From Mesobacillus maritimus (GTDB lineage: Bacteria > Bacillota > Bacilli > Bacillales > Cytobacillaceae), in contig NZ_JACWFH010000006.1 in NCBI RefSeq assembly GCF_019749255.1, positions 116,101 to 180,100 of the forward strand: DNA of 64,000 bases. Reading direction: 5' to 3'. The notes under the pieces were generated by a model that did no database searches, was not told where the DNA came from, and worked only from the letters and a program-made list of their open reading frames with translations. A program made the translations under genes and the position numbers. Shown in pieces: positions 25,557 to 34,511 of this stretch (position 1 is the first letter of the stretch; every line of letters starts with the position of its first letter).

Positions 25557-25560
25557 GGTA

Positions 25561-26145
25561 TCACTTTCCTTCCAAATCATTGATTTTCTTTAGTTTTGAT
25601 TCTGTATCCTGATTCAACCCCTTATACCATACACGCGGCTTTGTTGCTTCTCGTTCCCATTGGCTATAGCCCCGCTTTAACGCTTGTTGAATATACTCAT
25701 CCTCTTCATATCCAAACAAAATCGCATCCGTTGGACACGTTGCCGAACAGGCTGGTACTCCACCAGCCTCCACCCTACTTTCACAAAAATCACACTTATC
25801 AGCCAATCCAGTAGATGGATCCAAATAAATGGCCCCATAAGGACAAGCTTCCACACAGGGTCCCGCCCCGATACAGCTTTCTTGATCAATCATGACCGAT
25901 CCATCCTCCTTTTGAAAAATAGAGTTCGTCGGACAAGCCTCAAGACAAGGGGCGTCTTCACAATGCTGGCATAAAGTTGGCACAAACATTCGCTTTACAT
26001 TAGGAAAAGCCCCGTTTTCAACATACTGTACTGTATGCCGAAAAGAATGTGTCGGGGCTCGATGTTCTGCTTTGCATGCGACCGAACAGGCATGACAACC
26101 ACTACAACTGTTCAAATCAATGAGCATCATATACGTTGAAACCAA
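25561..26145 (-). CDS. Four-cluster ferredoxin-type electron transfer subunit (DmsB/NrfC-like) with one Cys replaced
   Basis: A 194-residue Fe-S subunit with four Cys groups: C14/17/20/24, C59/62/67/71, C91/97/101 and C118/121/133/137. The third group reads CIGAGPC, so the second Cys is Ala94 (codon GCG at 25864-25866). In NarH a Trp at this place gives a [3Fe-4S] cluster, so the same is predicted here. No Tat signal, matching its cytoplasmic partner. Start is TTG at 26145, nine bases after GAGGAGG; later ATGs (26130) are poorly spaced. It lies between the transporter and the catalytic subunit. Confidence 0.88.
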   Translation of the reverse strand: MVSTYMMLIDLNSCSGCHACSVACKAEHRAPTHSFRHTVQYVENGAFPNVKRMFVPTLCQHCEDAPCLEACPTNSIFQKEDGSVMIDQESCIGAGPCVEACPYGAIYLDPSTGLADKCDFCESRVEAGGVPACSATCPTDAILFGYEEDEYIQQALKRGYSQWEREATKPRVWYKGLNQDTESKLKKINDLEGK

Positions 26146-26159
26146 TCTCTATTTCCTCC

Positions 26160-28022
26160 TCAATTTAACGGGTCATAGTTGTATTCTGCAAAAACAGTTT
26201 GACCTCTGTCCGAAAGCATCATCTGCATGAACTCTTCCGCAAACTCTTTATTTGGTGCTTTTGTTACGACAGAGATATAGTTGGTCGCCACAATGTTCAA
26301 GTCTTCAGGAATTTCAATCACCTGAACGGTTTTTAAGAACTCTGGGGTGACATCCGTTGTATACACAATCCCTGCTTCCGCTTCTCCTAAAGAAACCTTT
26401 TGAAGCACTTGTTTTACATTCGTTTCCAATGACACAACATTGTCCATGACCTTTTCATCGAATCCATCCCCGTACGCAACCGTAGCTTTTTTAATCACAT
26501 CACGAGTATATCGACCAATCGGAACCGTATCGGTACCAATTACCAGTTTCATTTCTTTATTTCCTAAATCCTCTAATGATTCTATTCCAACCTTATTTTC
26601 TTTCGGGACCACTATGACAAGATGGTTATTTGAAACAGGAAAGAATTCTTCAATTAATCCCTGTTCTTTGACAGCTTCAATATGTTCTAAGTCCGCTGAT
26701 AAAAATAAATCAGCTTTCGCTCCCTGCTCCAGTTGCGTTCGAATGATTTGCGTTCCAGCATAAGTAGCTTCCGCTTTTACATCAGGGTGATCTTGTTCAA
26801 ATTCCACGATAAGCTTATTAAATGGATCGGTGGCATTTGCGGCAACTAAAGCAAACATTTCCGTTTGACTACCAACCTCTCCAGTAGCGGATTTAGAAGT
26901 AACCCCATACGTTACGACCATAAAAGCAAGAACGAAAATGATCGCAAACGAAGCCCATTTCCACTTTTTCGGTTTTGCTTTGAATTCTGTAGGAATCTTT
27001 TTCGGTTTTTGCTCAGGACGGACAGTTCTATCTTGAGAAATAGAAATAGGCCGAACCTCATTTTCTTCCACCCTTGAATAGATGTTTTCTCCATGCTGGA
27101 ACCCTTCCTTTTCATAAACTTCAATCGGAATATCAGCATAGAAGGAAGAACTTCCGGTAATATGTAAACGAACAAACCCCCCAAGGGTAGCAATATCGCG
27201 AATTTCACCGTACCATTCGTAGGGTGAATTCTTTGCTTCACGACTCACCTCTGCCTTCCAGGGGTCAAAGGCTACATATTCTGGCAACCCTGGTTGCCTC
27301 TTTTCAACAGCCACTAAATTGGTCCCAGTAAACTCCGCAACAAAGTGATTGGCTGGATACTGTGCAATCTCTCGTGGAACGCCGCTTTGGATGATTTCAC
27401 CTTGGTCCATAACTGCAACACGATCGGCCAATACGCGAGCATCCTCGTAGTCATGTGTAACGATGACCGTTGGAATTGAAAGCTTTTTTAGGATTTCCTT
27501 CAGCTCAGTCCTTACGTGTGAACGAGTGGAAACATCTAGTGCTGACAAAGGTTCATCTAGTAACAATAGTTTAGGTTGCGTAACCAAAGCACGTGCCAAA
27601 GCAACGCGTTGCTGCTCTCCCCCTGATAACATTGCTGGTTTGGAGGAGGCTAACGCTTCAATCCCTAAAAATGATAATGTCTCTTGGATCCGCTTGTTCT
27701 TTTCATCAGTAGGCAATCTTGAGATCCCGTAAGCAACATTTTCAGTGACAGTAAGATGGGGAAATAGTGCATAGTTTTGAAAAACAAACCCAATGTTTCT
27801 TTCTTCAGGTGGCAAGTTCTTTTTTTGCTTCTGATCGTAAAGCACCTGTCCATTGAGATCAATTTTTCCCTCATCCGGCCGTAACAGCCCTGCCAACATT
27901 TTTAACGTGGTACTTTTTCCGCAGCCAGAATGACCAATCAACACAAGCGTCTCTGTATCAATTTGCTGCGAAACATCAACTGTAAAATGACGAAGCTTTT
28001 TCTTAAGATTAATTTCTAACAT
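26160..28022 (-). CDS. Fused molybdate-type ABC ATPase and substrate-binding protein (ModC-TM-ModA)
   Basis: One uninterrupted 620-residue frame. Residues 1-235 are an ABC ATPase: Walker A GHSGCGKST (30-38), Q82, signature LSGGEQQR (132-139), Walker B LLLLDEP (152-158) and H190. Residues about 268-325 look like a TOBE/regulatory segment. A basic stretch (KAKPKKWKW) precedes a single membrane helix at 357-375, then residues about 385-620 form a ModA-like binding protein (FSAD-type FLSADLEHIEAV; NVKQVLQKVSLGEAEAGIVYTTDV). Topology fits: ATPase inside, binding domain outside and tethered. The ATG at 28022 has GGAGAG upstream. The permease gene lies 17 bp before it. Fusion of ATPase to binding protein is unusual; TMD-binding protein fusions are the known kind. 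Confidence 0.92.
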   Translation of the reverse strand: MLEINLKKKLRHFTVDVSQQIDTETLVLIGHSGCGKSTTLKMLAGLLRPDEGKIDLNGQVLYDQKQKKNLPPEERNIGFVFQNYALFPHLTVTENVAYGISRLPTDEKNKRIQETLSFLGIEALASSKPAMLSGGEQQRVALARALVTQPKLLLLDEPLSALDVSTRSHVRTELKEILKKLSIPTVIVTHDYEDARVLADRVAVMDQGEIIQSGVPREIAQYPANHFVAEFTGTNLVAVEKRQPGLPEYVAFDPWKAEVSREAKNSPYEWYGEIRDIATLGGFVRLHITGSSSFYADIPIEVYEKEGFQHGENIYSRVEENEVRPISISQDRTVRPEQKPKKIPTEFKAKPKKWKWASFAIIFVLAFMVVTYGVTSKSATGEVGSQTEMFALVAANATDPFNKLIVEFEQDHPDVKAEATYAGTQIIRTQLEQGAKADLFLSADLEHIEAVKEQGLIEEFFPVSNNHLVIVVPKENKVGIESLEDLGNKEMKLVIGTDTVPIGRYTRDVIKKATVAYGDGFDEKVMDNVVSLETNVKQVLQKVSLGEAEAGIVYTTDVTPEFLKTVQVIEIPEDLNIVATNYISVVTKAPNKEFAEEFMQMMLSDRGQTVFAEYNYDPLN

Positions 28023-28039
28023 TATTCTTCTCTCCAATT

Positions 28040-28846
28040 CTAGTTTGCAGCTAACTTATTTTTCATATACTTTTCTACAAGACTAACAAATAGAAGCACC
28101 AAGAACGACACACTTAAAAGCAAGGCAGATATAGCTGTTGCAACATCGGCATCCGATTCCATCGCAGTAAAGATGGCTAACGGCAACGTTTGGGTTTTCC
28201 CTGGCATATTTCCTGCAAACATCATCGTGGCACCAAATTCCCCTAATGCTAACGCCCAACTCAAAGCTACTCCAGAAATTAAACCCGGTAAAGCTAGTGG
28301 AATCGTCACACGCCAAAAGGTCTTAAATGCTGATACACCGAGAGTTCTTGACACAGCAAGTAGTTGATCATCCACGGCCTCGAACGACTGCCGAGCTGTA
28401 TTAATATAAAAAGGTGACGCCATAAAAATTTGCGCTAACACGACGGCAATTGAGGTGAACGGAATCTCCACATCAAACAGGGAAAGCGTCCCACCCAAGA
28501 ATCCATTTTGACCAAACACCAACAACAAACCGACCCCCACAACGGCAGTCGGAGCAACAATCGGCATTTTGAGACCAACCTCAAGCGCCTTCTTTCCAAT
28601 GAATTCTTTTTTTGCCAGACAATAAGCAAGTGGCGTACAGAAAAGAATAATGAAAAGAATCGAAATAATGGTTGTTTGCAGGCTTAACATAAGTGCCTCA
28701 TAAGCCAAACTACCATTAAGCTTCTCCCAAAGAACCGTCGGACTTTTTGAGATAAACACGGAAATCAACGGGAGAACTAAATATGTAACGATAACCAAAA
28801 CAAGAAAAAAGAAAACAAACTGTCCAGCTCTTTGCAAAAATAACAT
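28040..28846 (-). CDS. modB: Molybdate-type ABC permease (ModB/CysW-like)
   Basis: A 268-residue permease with about six helices. The EAA loop reads EAVDDQLLAVSRTLGVSAFKTFWRVTIPLALPGLISG, which docks to the ATPase, and MPIVAPTAVVGVGLLL and ALGEFGATMMFAG are typical of ModB. It is the first gene of the operon and works with the fused ATPase/binding protein that follows. Substrate may be molybdate, tungstate or another oxyanion; the downstream molybdopterin enzyme supports molybdate or tungstate. Confidence 0.9.
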   Translation of the reverse strand: MLFLQRAGQFVFFFLVLVIVTYLVLPLISVFISKSPTVLWEKLNGSLAYEALMLSLQTTIISILFIILFCTPLAYCLAKKEFIGKKALEVGLKMPIVAPTAVVGVGLLLVFGQNGFLGGTLSLFDVEIPFTSIAVVLAQIFMASPFYINTARQSFEAVDDQLLAVSRTLGVSAFKTFWRVTIPLALPGLISGVALSWALALGEFGATMMFAGNMPGKTQTLPLAIFTAMESDADVATAISALLLSVSFLVLLFVSLVEKYMKNKLAAN

Positions 28847-29246
28847 GCTAGCAAACTCCTTTATTTACCAATTGTAAATTACCTGGTCTAGTATACTATT
28901 ATAAATTTTTATTATCAATTACATAAAATTTTATTATACCATTCTTGTATTTATGCCCTGTTTTGTCTATCTGGACAGATTCCTAGCTTAGGTAACCCGC
29001 TGATTTAAGCACATTTCTCCGATTTACCTTAGGACCTCGCAAAGAATGAACATAAAAAAAAGTGCTTAATTTGTAAATCGTACCTTTCATCAAACTCTAC
29101 AAGTCAAAAGATCAATTCTTAAGTCAGCTAATAGAAATAGGTTATCCTTAAATACAGCTTGTAATCTCAATTATTTCATAAATCTCATCCTCTTTGTTAA
29201 GATTAAAATGGTAAAAGACAGCCTATGAAAAACGGAGGACACCAAC
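28847..29246. other. Intergenic region between divergent modB and OYE genes
   Basis: About 400 bp of AT-rich DNA that must hold both promoters. I see no gene and no clear ModE-like palindrome or molybdenum-cofactor riboswitch. Confidence 0.4.
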
Positions 29247-30392
29247 ATGAATCAACAAAACCAAGCTTTCTTTACTCCTTTTACACTTCCAAATGGAGTT
29301 GAGTTAAAGAATCGAATCATAATGGCACCGATGACCAACTTTTCATCGAACCCGGATGGAATAGTTACTGATGCCGAAGTGGACTATTATGCTCGTCGCT
29401 CTGGTGGGGTTTCCATGGTGATTACTGCTTGCACGAATGTCACCCCAAATGGAAAAGGTTTCCATGGAGAATTTGCCGGTGATTCTGATGAGATGATTCC
29501 AAGCTTAAAACGCATTGCCACAGCGATAAAAGAGCAAGGAGCAAAAGCCATTTTACAAATCTTCCATGGTGGTAGAATGTGTCCGCCAGAATTGGTTCCA
29601 AACGGAGAAATTGTCAGCGCTAGTGATGTCCCTGCCCAAAGAGGTGGTGTTTCGACAGAAGAACCAGATGTTAAACCAAGAGCTTTAACAGAAGCAGAAA
29701 TAGAGGAAATCATTCATGCCTTCGGGGAAACGACTCGACGTGCGGTTGAGGCAGGCTATGATGGGGTCGAAATCCACGGAGCAAATGGATATTTAATTCA
29801 ACAATTCTTCTCCCCTCATTCCAATCGTCGTGAAGATCAGTATGGCGGTAGCCTCGAGAAACGAATGACCTTCCCGCTTGCGATTGTCGATGAGGTAAAA
29901 AAAGTTGTGAACGAACATGCCCCAGCAGATTTTATCGTCGGCTATCGTTTTTCACCAGAAGAACCGGAATCCCCTGGCATTACGATGGATGATACGCTTA
30001 AGCTAGTGGATACCTTAGCAGATAAAGGCTTAGACTATTTGCATGTTTCCTTAGGGGAATTCTTTTCAACACCAAGAAGAGGTGTAGAGGATCTCAATAA
30101 AACACGTATCGAATACCTACTTGAAACGATCAATCAGCGTGTGCCCCTAATTGGCGTTGGCTCTATTTACTCCGCTGAAGATGCACGCAAAGCCTTCGAG
30201 ACTGGTGTTCCATTACTAGCATTAGGCAGAGAATTAATCATAGACCCAGATTGGGTTCAAAAAGTCGCAGAAGGAAAAGAAGCAGAAATTATTACCGAGA
30301 TTGACAAGAGCAAACAAAAAGAATTGGTGATTCCTGATCCATTATGGAATGCGATTATCAATACACCTGGTTGGTTTCCGGGAGTGTCGTGA
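29247..30392 (+). CDS. Old yellow enzyme family NADH:flavin oxidoreductase (YqiG-like)
   Basis: A 381-residue FMN TIM-barrel oxidoreductase: NRIIMAPMTN near residue 25, DGVEIHGANGYLIQQFFSP near 170 with the substrate-binding His/Asn pair, and RREDQYGGSLEKR, then GVGSIYSAEDARKA in the phosphate-binding part. It lacks the 4Fe-4S Cys cluster of 2,4-dienoyl-CoA reductases. It reduces activated alkenes such as enones. Close in layout to B. subtilis YqiG. Start ATG with CGGAGGA upstream; single gene with a terminator. Confidence 0.9.
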   Translation: MNQQNQAFFTPFTLPNGVELKNRIIMAPMTNFSSNPDGIVTDAEVDYYARRSGGVSMVITACTNVTPNGKGFHGEFAGDSDEMIPSLKRIATAIKEQGAKAILQIFHGGRMCPPELVPNGEIVSASDVPAQRGGVSTEEPDVKPRALTEAEIEEIIHAFGETTRRAVEAGYDGVEIHGANGYLIQQFFSPHSNRREDQYGGSLEKRMTFPLAIVDEVKKVVNEHAPADFIVGYRFSPEEPESPGITMDDTLKLVDTLADKGLDYLHVSLGEFFSTPRRGVEDLNKTRIEYLLETINQRVPLIGVGSIYSAEDARKAFETGVPLLALGRELIIDPDWVQKVAEGKEAEIITEIDKSKQKELVIPDPLWNAIINTPGWFPGVS

Positions 30393-30430
30393 AAGTAAAA
30401 AAGGATCTGGTACTATTCACGACAGAAAAA

Positions 30431-30453
30431 AACGCAGAGTTTTTCTCTGCGTT
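30431..30453. terminator. Bidirectional rho-independent terminator
   Basis: Stem AACGCAGAG/CTCTGCGTT with a T-rich loop, between converging genes; A- and T-runs on both sides. Confidence 0.8.
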
Positions 30454-30479
30454 TCCTTTTCAATTATTTACTTGTTCTA

Positions 30480-31046
30480 TTAGACCCTTAATGACCCGCG
30501 GAATCCTCTGGCTCCGTAATAGGAGTCGGCTCCATTATGGTACACAAAAACAGTATCGTAACGACGGTCACAAAACAGTGCCCCACCAAGTTTACGAACA
30601 TTCGCAGGTGTTTGCACCCAACTCGATGTTTTCAAATCGAAATTACCAAGTTTCTGTAACTCCCGGTATTCATCTTCCGTTAACATCTCAATTCCCATTT
30701 CTACAACCATATCCATCGCACTATTTTCTGGTTTATGTTTTTTTCTAGACTCCAGTGCCTCACGGTCGTAACAAATACTTCTACGACCTTTAGGACTTTC
30801 CGCTGAACAGTCATAAAATATGTACTCGCCCGTATTCTCATCTAAGCCAACAACATCGGGTTCCCCGCCGGTTCTTTCCATTTCATTCAGGGACCACAAT
30901 TTTTCATTATTCCCGTCTAGCTTTGCCTGAACTTTGTCCCATTCAAGACCCTCGTGGCGGTTCATATGCTTCTCAAAACGAATCTTTAATGTGGTTAATA
31001 ATTCTACAATTGTTTCTTGTGACAACTCCATACTTGTCTTTGTCAA
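30480..31046 (-). CDS. DUF4256 family protein
   Basis: A 188-residue soluble protein with motifs seen in DUF4256 proteins: EMERTGGEPDVVGLDENTGEYIFYDCSAESPKGRRS, YDREALESRKKHKPENSAMDMA-like, and a C-terminal FCDRRYDTVFVYHNGADSYYGARGFRGSLRV. Function unknown; widespread as a single gene. Start is TTG at 31046, eight bases after GGAGG. Confidence 0.85.
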   Translation of the reverse strand: MTKTSMELSQETIVELLTTLKIRFEKHMNRHEGLEWDKVQAKLDGNNEKLWSLNEMERTGGEPDVVGLDENTGEYIFYDCSAESPKGRRSICYDREALESRKKHKPENSAMDMVVEMGIEMLTEDEYRELQKLGNFDLKTSSWVQTPANVRKLGGALFCDRRYDTVFVYHNGADSYYGARGFRGSLRV

Positions 31047-31317
31047 ATTCTTTTCCTCCTTATCATTTTATATTTAGGACTGACTCTTTCATTTAAGTAA
31101 ACGTTACAAACTAAGTTTAACATAAACCATTTATCCTTTTGTATAACCATAGTAAAAGAGAGACTGCTAGCAATTATCACTTTGTTATTAGGGATGCTAA
31201 CAAGTGCTAGAACCTACTATGACAATATTTCCATCCCTCTTTCACCTCCGCCCATATGAAAGCATACACTGTTTTACAGATTGCAAATGAGTGTTTTCAT
31301 AAGGGGGCTTACTATAA

Positions 31318-32748
31318 ATGGAATTAACAGCAGCACATTGGATGTATTTCATTGGTACGTGCATCATTATTTTAACAATGCTGCTAAGACAGAATGTGGT
31401 GGTGCCATCCATCATCGTTACTTTTTTAGTTGGCTGGATTTTCACCGGCTCATTTACCGTTGGGTTGCAAACCATTTTTAATGCTAGTTTAATTGCAGCA
31501 GGCGAGCTATTTAATATCTTTCTAATCATCACAATTATGACTGCTTTACTTCACTCGTTGAAATTACTGGGTACGGATAAGCAGATGATTACACCCTTTC
31601 AAAAGGTGATGAAAAATGGGCATATCTCCTTTTGGACATTGATTCTCGTTACGTACGCCATCTCCTTATTCTTTTGGCCAACACCCGCTGTTCCGTTAGT
31701 CGGCGCTTTGCTCATTCCAGTTGCTATACGTGCTGGACTTCCACCAATTGGGGCAGCCATTGCCATTTCACTAGCTGGTCAAGGGATGGCCCTTTCATCT
31801 GACTATGTGATTCAAATTGCTCCAACCTTAACAGCAACAGCTGCCGGTGTGGATGTAGGAATTGTTGCGGACCGGGCGTTTGTGTTATCTATTGTCACAG
31901 GTATTGCTGCAATCATTATCGCTTACCTAACGTTACGAAAAGGAATTTTATCCCCATCAGACAATCATTTATCAGCTTGGGAAAAACAAGATCTATCCAA
32001 TGAAGAAATGAAGGAAGCCGCTGAAATTAACGAACCCGCGAAAAGTAAATACAGCTTCTTATTCGCCATTCTTGTTCCCCTAACATTTCTCATTATTATC
32101 GTCTACATGTTTCTTGCTAAGTTCTCCGATCTTATTCCATCGGTTGAAGGTGGAACAGGAGCCGCTTTAATCGGCGGGGCTTCAGCACTCCTATTGATTG
32201 CTGCTTCCATGTTTAAAAACCCACGCTCCTCCTTAAATGCCGTTAGCGACAATCTTGTTAAAGGATTTTTATTTGCCTTTAAAGCGATGGGCCCAGTTAT
32301 TCCCATTGCAGGATTTTTCTTTATTGGAAGTGGAGAGTTATCAGGCAGAATCCTAGGAACCCCCGCAGATGATGCTCCGTCTTTCTTGTTTGATTTAGTC
32401 GTTTCTGGTCAGCAATTCATCCCCGAAAGCCCGTTTATTGCAGGCTTTGGTATTCTGATCATTGGAATGATTACAGGATTAGATGGCTCCGGTTTCTCTG
32501 GTCTTCCTTTAGTTGGGTCTTTATCCGGTGCATTAGGTGGCAGCGTTGGGGTTGACCCCGAAACATTATCAGCGATTGGGCAAATGGGCTCGATTTGGGT
32601 CGGTGGCGGAACATTAATCGCCTGGTCGTCCCTCGTCGCAGTAGCCGGCTTCGCCAAAGTCCCGGTCATGGAGCTGGTTCGAAAGAGCTTTTTCCCAGTA
32701 ATCATTGGACTGATCCTGTCCACCTTCGTTGGGTTATGGTTTTTTTAA
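31318..32748 (+). CDS. Multi-pass membrane transporter of unknown substrate
   Basis: A 476-residue protein with about twelve hydrophobic helices. Gly/Pro-rich re-entrant-like segments FWPTPAVPLVGALLIPVAIRAGLPP (about 120-145) and GMITGLDGSGFSGLPLVGSLSGALGG (about 380-405) are separated by a charged loop near 220-240. The two-half layout recalls the ion transporter superfamily (organic anion and Na+/H+ carriers), but I cannot name the family. ATG follows AAGGGGG by ten bases; monocistronic with a terminator. Confidence 0.78.
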   Translation: MELTAAHWMYFIGTCIIILTMLLRQNVVVPSIIVTFLVGWIFTGSFTVGLQTIFNASLIAAGELFNIFLIITIMTALLHSLKLLGTDKQMITPFQKVMKNGHISFWTLILVTYAISLFFWPTPAVPLVGALLIPVAIRAGLPPIGAAIAISLAGQGMALSSDYVIQIAPTLTATAAGVDVGIVADRAFVLSIVTGIAAIIIAYLTLRKGILSPSDNHLSAWEKQDLSNEEMKEAAEINEPAKSKYSFLFAILVPLTFLIIIVYMFLAKFSDLIPSVEGGTGAALIGGASALLLIAASMFKNPRSSLNAVSDNLVKGFLFAFKAMGPVIPIAGFFFIGSGELSGRILGTPADDAPSFLFDLVVSGQQFIPESPFIAGFGILIIGMITGLDGSGFSGLPLVGSLSGALGGSVGVDPETLSAIGQMGSIWVGGGTLIAWSSLVAVAGFAKVPVMELVRKSFFPVIIGLILSTFVGLWFF

Positions 32749-32796
32749 ACCTTAACAAGCACCTGGCCTAGTAACAATTTGTTTAAGACATTTTTC

Positions 32797-32831
32797 AAGG
32801 AATAGTGTATCCTTCCACTATTCCTTTTCAT
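32797..32831 (+). terminator. Rho-independent terminator after the transporter gene
   Basis: Stem AAGGAATAGTG/CACTATTCCTT (32797-32807 with 32816-32826), followed by TTCATTTTA. A further hairpin, CAGGCTCTCT/AGAGAGCCTG at 32914-32946, lacks a T-run. Confidence 0.7.
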
Positions 32832-33010
32832 TTTAGTATTCTTGGATTCTTGGATCCTCGATCTTTACTTACATAGAAAGAAATCATTATTCTATATGAT
32901 TACTATAACGCAACAGGCTCTCTACCTAATCAAGGAAGAGAGCCTGTGCTATTATCGCAAAAAAATTCAAATAAAGGTTAATTAGGAAGTCAAATAAGGA
33001 TTGCAATCAT

Positions 33011-33268
33011 TTAATTACACTTTTTAACAATGTAAATTAATTGCTTTGAATTCGGGATAGTATACGATCCTCCATCATTTCGATGAATAAACGATTCGAG
33101 TTTTTTCGTAACTAAATAGCGGGATGTCATATCTCCTTCTTGAAAGGAAGAAGTGTCTTCACTCAAAACGAGTGCATTTGTATTGTTGTTCATGATCTCA
33201 GCAAGGTCTCTCGTTGTATAGATCGTTCCTTTTTCCAAGTCAATCAGTTCATTTTCCATATATCCCAT
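33011..33268 (-). CDS. Small hypothetical protein
   Basis: An 85-residue soluble protein (MGYMENELIDLEKGTIYTT start, IYIVKKCN end) with no recognised domain. The ATG at 33268 has AAGGAGGG nine bases upstream, which makes translation credible; the frame start at 33295 overlaps that site. Alone between two unrelated genes. Unknown function. Confidence 0.65.
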   Translation of the reverse strand: MGYMENELIDLEKGTIYTTRDLAEIMNNNTNALVLSEDTSSFQEGDMTSRYLVTKKLESFIHRNDGGSYTIPNSKQLIYIVKKCN

Positions 33269-33565
33269 CGTTTTTTCCCTCCTTTTATTAATCATTCGCT
33301 AAAAAGAGTGGAAAATCCTGCTGTTTTTACCCTTCAAAAGAACATTTAATCTTATTATCAAAAACTTAACCAAAGCACATGGAGCATTCCCCTCGCAATC
33401 ATTGAAATCTCTTGCAATCTTTCATGGGAAACGTTCACATATTCAACTCAGTGCCCCAGATTTCGAAAGGAAATTAGGAAGATGATCTGCATTTTTTTAG
33501 CAGGCAAATTCCTCTTAGATGGCGAATTAAATGATTAAAAAATCCCCTCTGAAAGAGTGATTCCA

Positions 33566-34402
33566 ATGAGCCCCATTACCTTTAAAGCATTTGCCATCAC
33601 CAATGAAATCGACTTAAACAAGCTTGCCGTAGATTGTGGCATACCAAAAAAATTCACATGGGAAGAGCCTTTAATTCTAAAAGGTCGTATTCTAAGCTCG
33701 ATCCTTCATAAAGAAGTGAACGATTTCCAACAAGTGCTTGTCTTTTCCTTCGGAAGCATTGTCTTCATTAATACTTCAAACACAGATGAGATGAAAAGCT
33801 TTTACTCCTATATTCATACCTTTGAACCTGAGATTGACCTCAAGCAAGTAGAACGATATACAGACGATTATTGTCTTCATATCAAAGAAAATGAAAGTAT
33901 TGAGTTAACAGACGAATATGTAGTGGTTCCAGAGTTTGACTCAATTTATCCAGAGTTAATTTCAACGGTTCTTGCAAAGTCAGTGGCACTCGAGAAAACC
34001 GAAGAAGCCTTAGGGCAAATCCATGATAAACTCGAAACGATGATTGATAGGTTGGAAAAAGGAAAACTTCGAATTGGCAATAAAGAATTGGCAAGGACTA
34101 CCGCCAAGATTGTTCGACACGAATACAATACCATTGCCTATATCATGATTTTAGATAAACCTGATATCACTTGGACTAATAGTACCGCAGGAGAATTTTA
34201 CGATAACATGGCAGAGTTTTTTGAATTAACGGACCGATACAAAATCCTAAAAAACAAAACAGAAACACTGTATAGCATTATGGATGGATTTTCAAATATC
34301 AGCCATTCTATACGGGGGCTGTTTGTAGAATGGGTCATCGTGCTCCTTATCCTCTTTGAGATTGTCCTTACGCTACTAGAAATTGCAGGGTTACTACCAT
34401 AA
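33566..34402 (+). CDS. RMD1/DUF155 family protein with C-terminal membrane anchor
   Basis: A 278-residue protein of the RMD1/SIF3 (DUF155) family, known from fungal Rmd1 and mitochondrial RMND1. Family segments are QVLVFSFGSIVFIN near 60-73, VVPEFDSIYPELISTVLAKSVALEKTE, then a helical part with FYDNMAEFFELTDRYKILKNKTETL, and a C-terminal TM helix (VEWVIVLLILFEIVLTLLEIAGLL). Probably tail-anchored in the membrane with the bulk in the cytoplasm. Function in bacteria unknown. ATG at 33566 follows GAAAGAGTG; the GTG at 33557 is the alternative. Confidence 0.83.
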   Translation: MSPITFKAFAITNEIDLNKLAVDCGIPKKFTWEEPLILKGRILSSILHKEVNDFQQVLVFSFGSIVFINTSNTDEMKSFYSYIHTFEPEIDLKQVERYTDDYCLHIKENESIELTDEYVVVPEFDSIYPELISTVLAKSVALEKTEEALGQIHDKLETMIDRLEKGKLRIGNKELARTTAKIVRHEYNTIAYIMILDKPDITWTNSTAGEFYDNMAEFFELTDRYKILKNKTETLYSIMDGFSNISHSIRGLFVEWVIVLLILFEIVLTLLEIAGLLP

Positions 34403-34422
34403 TTTAATAGCATAAATGAAAC

Positions 34423-34452
34423 GAACCAAGGCCCTTTTAAGGCCCTTGGTTC
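34423..34452. terminator. Hairpin between converging genes
   Basis: GAACCAAGG/CCTTGGTTC stem with inner CCTT/AAGG pairing; likely terminator for the DUF155 gene and perhaps for the protease gene. Confidence 0.65.
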
Positions 34453-34511
34453 TACGAGTTTACACCAGCCATTATGCAGAGAGTATAAGAGGGTTCGTTC
34501 AAAGCTTACTA

